Assembly: GCF_031877795.1 (NCBI RefSeq)
Contig: NC_133938.1
Coordinates: 14,230,920-14,294,919, forward strand
From: Strix aluco
Taxonomy: Eukaryota > Chordata > Aves > Strigiformes > Strigidae
Length of the DNA stretch: 64,000 bases
Direction of reading: 5' to 3'
Position numbers and translations under genes: made by a program
Notes under the pieces: model-generated
What the model saw: the letters and a program-made list of their open reading frames with translations, nothing else
The model's database searches: none
What the model was told of the DNA's origin: nothing
In this document: piece by piece, positions 60,601-64,000 of the stretch
Numbering within the stretch: the first letter of the stretch is position 1
Layout of the letters: each line of letters begins with the position of its first letter

Positions 60601-63600
60601 TACCTCAGAGAAATATCTATCTTGACTGAGAGGCTGAGGTATCCCTATATTAGAAATACTGAACAATAACAAAACAAATATTGCTGTCTCTTTCCAACCT
60701 CCTCTCGTTGCTGGAGCTTATCTCAGATGTGAGACTGGGTACACAGATCTTCTGCACTTAGCTCTGTTGTGATGCTGAGGGCAGACAGCTCTTGCGTGCT
60801 GAAGATCAGGAAAGCTGGCAGAGACAAAAATGAACCAGAGAGGTGAGGGAAAACAGAAAGAAGGAGGAACTGATGGAAGAAAACGGGCTGGTGATGATAT
60901 TCTGGTGGGCAGATGATGAAAAAGCAGTTGCTCCTGAAGACCGCTGTTGAGACCAGGGAAGGTCTTTGGGCAAGTGATGGTTGAAGTAATGCTATTGAAA
61001 CAGAAGACAGGGTGCTGGCAAAATATAGGCAAAGGCTCATGTGAATCACACACACTGTATGAAAAGCATTTCCATGTCCACACGTTTACAAGCCAGTAAC
61101 AAGGGCTTTCCAGGTCTTTTTTGTGTAGTGTCAGTAAGGATCAGTGCTTATCCCAAGTGATTTTCACTTCATAGTCTGGCACTAGCTAGAATAGAAAGTT
61201 CTCAGGGCATTAGAAAATGTTGTTTTCACCTCAAAAATAAACTAAATATAGGGGTAATGATTAAAAGGAATAAAACCTGATTACATAGTCAAGTGTCCAC
61301 AGTTCAGAAAGCAGGTACAAAGCATGAGAAACAGCAAGGGTGAGAGCTCCAAGTCTTTTATTCTAGTTAGCACTCAGTGCAAAAACTAACCCTTGCTCTG
61401 AATTCTCTTCTCCTTGTTCCTGTGTTTGATGCTTCATGCAGTCTTCACCATTCTACTTCTCTCATCCTTTCCTGTCACAAATCCCTGCATCTCTAATACT
61501 GCTGTGCCTTGCTTTAGGACATAACCTGGCACATGGGATGTGAGCTAATGGTTTCAATAGATGTACATGCTTTTAGTTCAGAATGGAGAGGGCATAAGTT
61601 AGAAAATGAACTGCCCCCTCTCTATCAGCCTTACACTCTTCCTTCTCTAAGGGATGTTTGGGGTATAATGTGGTGGGAAGACATGTTACAGATGGATAAG
61701 CATGGTGAGAAACTTTTATCTGTCTCAAATTAGACATGGAGATAAAAAGAACAGCATTTTCTGGACATTAGGATGAAGGTTTGTTTGGCAGGGGTTTTGA
61801 AACTCAGTCACATATTTTTTATTTAACAGCTTACAAGATAGTGTATTATAAAATTGAGTGAGTGTTTATGATCTGTGTTGGAAAAGGACTACGGGGTGCA
61901 AGTTGCTGGGGAAAGTGGTTTCAGCTTATGTCTGAAAAGGCTGGCAACGATGAAGGAGGTCCTATTTAGCTTGGCCCTTGAGAACTGAAGAACCCTGAAG
62001 AACTGGACACCGACCACCCTACATCTGCTCCATGGTTTCTCCTGGGGCAGAACAATAGTTGCCCCATTTCACTGAGGGAATTCAGCACACAGTGCTTTCA
62101 GAGGAGGACAGCAACTTCCTTCAGTTTATACAGGCATATGCATTTATTGCTAAGGGAATCTAGCTTCCCATTAAGTGCCTCTCAACTCAAATAGCTCCCA
62201 TTGTTCTGTCTTTAAAGATGTGAGATGTGCTTTTTTTGTGAAAGCATGCAGAAAAAGACCTATACTACCAAAGACAACTTTTCTTGCTTCTTATCCTTTA
62301 AAAGCTTTGCAAAATGTTCCTATTTAATAACAGTTATCTTTATGTAGTAGCTGAATCTTTTCATAAGCTAATAGTTGTAAAGCACTGTCTACTTTGCTTA
62401 ATGATACTATTTTCCCAATATAAAACAGGGCTAATGGGTGTCAAATGTGAAAGCAATATTCCTGCAATTTATCACTTAAGCCTTCTTTCACTCTTTTGGG
62501 GTGAATTGTTGTATTTTTAAAGGGAAATTGATTGCCTTGAGTGAATTCTTTTATTCTTCTACATTAACAATTCATGAATGAAGCCAATAGCTGCAACACA
62601 ATCTTCAGTTCCTTGTCCCACCAATAACCTCAGCTGTATCCTGGAGGGTAAACTCACACTGCATCAATCAACGGTCTTCGTGGTCTGTAGCATAGCCATG
62701 TGAACTGTGGCTTACACTATGTTCTCGTTTGCTCCCTTGACTTCTGGCAGTTGGGAACTGTACAAAAATGAATTAACTGTTACAAAGTTTCCTGGCATAC
62801 TGTACTTTACATGTTTGGAAAGTTACATTACTAGAAAGAACAAAGAATATAGACATTTACTCTGAGGTTTGGAACCAAATGCCAATGGTCAAATGATCCT
62901 TGTGCACCTTTCTTCTGTGCTCTCCCCCTCCCCCTGCCATTGTTAAGCATTGGGCAAGTCCAGTTAAAAAGATTCTGGGAGATCAAAGAGAGATCAGTTA
63001 GGGGACATTTTGGACTACTTATTTAAAAAAAGAAAAAAAACCTCACCAAAAATCCCAACCCCAAAACAGCACTATAAAACTGAACTGGGAAACGCAAAGA
63101 GGCCAGCAGTTTAAGAATACATTAAGATTGCACCTGCAAATGAGTTCATTCACTTCTTTCCATGAGCGAACCCAGTGCTTCTATTCCCAGATGAGAAATA
63201 AACACACAAAGTTGGGCAGGCAGACATCCAAATGCCCAGACTTAGTGTAACTGTGTGCCTACAAAACTCGTATGTAGAAAATGGAAGCTGTGAATGTGGA
63301 CTTCAGCCTAACTTGTGAAGCCAGAGCTGTTGTGGAGCTAAACTAATTGAAATGTGGTGTAATGGCTGGCTTTCAGTCACTGGTAAAACTTATCTCTGGC
63401 ATGTCCCTCTCCTAGCCACTGCTGACTCCTCTCTTGAAATCCACCTGTCCATTTTCCCTCTTTACCAGCTTTTTTTTGGCTCAGTCTCCCCACAAGCATG
63501 TGTATACATGTGCCTTTCACTGTTGTGGCTCCTCTCCAGCCAAATTTGTTGTCTCTGTATGCTACAACCTGTACCCACACTCACATACAGCTCCTGCACT

Positions 63601-63869
63601 GGGATGTTGCCCACCCCAGGCAGTGCTAGAGAGACTTCACGCAGGAGTAACCCCTTTGACTTTATGGACACCCGAGCACATTTACACACTTGGCAAAATA
63701 TCACTAATGTCACCACATAAGAAGTAATTTCTAAAATGTGGGGCTGATTTTCAGCTCATTTCTACTAGATCTGTACTAATTGAAACCTGTGAATTAGTGC
63801 ATGTCTTAAAAAAGAGACACATATATATACACACACAAACTATTTATGATGCTTTGGTAATATTTTTCC

Positions 63870-63887
63870 TTTTTTTTTTTTTTTTTT
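63870..63887. repeat. Poly(T) tract, 18 bases
   Basis: Homopolymer run near a short (AT)n/(AC)n stretch at 63819-63838. No associated element recognised. Confidence 0.6.
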
Positions 63888-64000
63888 CCTGTATTTCCTT
63901 ATATATGCTGCTTTTGATTAGAAACTTATTTCTAGATCAGTTGCATCATGGCACTTAGTATGGCTGGTTATATCACTCTGTAGAGCCAAAAAAAACCCCC

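Larger units (their letters stand above)
53136..64000. other. Distal upstream flank, no gene recognised
   Basis: AT-rich DNA with homopolymer tracts and one doubtful SINE relic. The longer open frames (55484-55837, 60718-61083, 63352-63720) lack family resemblance and splice support. GC-richer patches at 56040-56580 and 60690-61080 are unexplained. Confidence 0.5.

Noticed and set aside
60718..61083. Two overlapping open frames of 121 and 110 codons
   Set aside because: Different frames of the same GC-richer patch; neither resembles a protein family.
48399..64000. A second vitellogenin or a neighbour gene in the upstream flank
   Set aside because: None of the translated segments shows vitellogenin signatures or other recognisable exons.

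Overview
The window is vertebrate, almost certainly avian, genomic DNA. It is AT-rich, has long introns flanked by GT-AG splice sites, carries relics of CR1, MIR-like SINE and LTR elements, and holds one large protein gene: a vitellogenin (egg-yolk precursor) on the minus strand. The start codon is at 47800 and the stop ends at 4908. I rebuilt 34 coding exons by hand from splice sites, reading phase and family resemblance. Their lengths sum to 5,682 nt, which is 1,893 codons plus TAA, with every phase matching across all 33 introns and no internal stop. The gene therefore looks intact and functional.

The protein reads in the usual vitellogenin order. A signal peptide (exon 1) is followed by lipovitellin-1 (exons 2-22, residues about 16-1085), a serine-rich phosvitin (exons 23-24, residues 1086-1412), lipovitellin-2 (exons 25 to about 28) and a C-terminal von Willebrand type D / YGP40-like part with a CGVCG motif (exons 29-34). 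In family terms it is made in the liver of laying females under oestrogen, secreted, taken up by the oocyte vitellogenin/VLDL receptor and cleaved into yolk proteins. N-terminal wording, length (1,893 against about 1,912 residues that I recall for chicken VTG1) and the lack of a second vitellogenin nearby favour VTG1 over VTG2 or VTG3. This paralogue call rests on memory, not on an alignment.

Layout. 1-4709: 3' flank with a MIR-like relic and a roughly 0.9 kb solo LTR (2536-3434). 4710-47815: the vitellogenin transcription unit, including a poly(A) signal at 4730-4735. Its introns hold a few decayed repeats (MIR-like SINEs, one CR1 3' end, short hairpins with 10-bp inverted arms). 47816-48400: promoter region with a TATA box, a forkhead-type motif, a hormone half-site and a one-mismatch oestrogen response element (ERE) about 0.57 kb upstream. 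48400-64000: 5' flank in which I recognise no gene. It contains a notable cluster of four nuclear-receptor half-sites (53107-53135) about 5.3 kb upstream of the promoter.

I saw no clearly new biological system. The points most worth following up are the distal and proximal hormone-receptor sites, the extreme AGC/AGT serine repeat, the two in-frame donors at the end of phosvitin with an apparently missing linker exon, and the small inverted-repeat elements near the 3' end of the gene.
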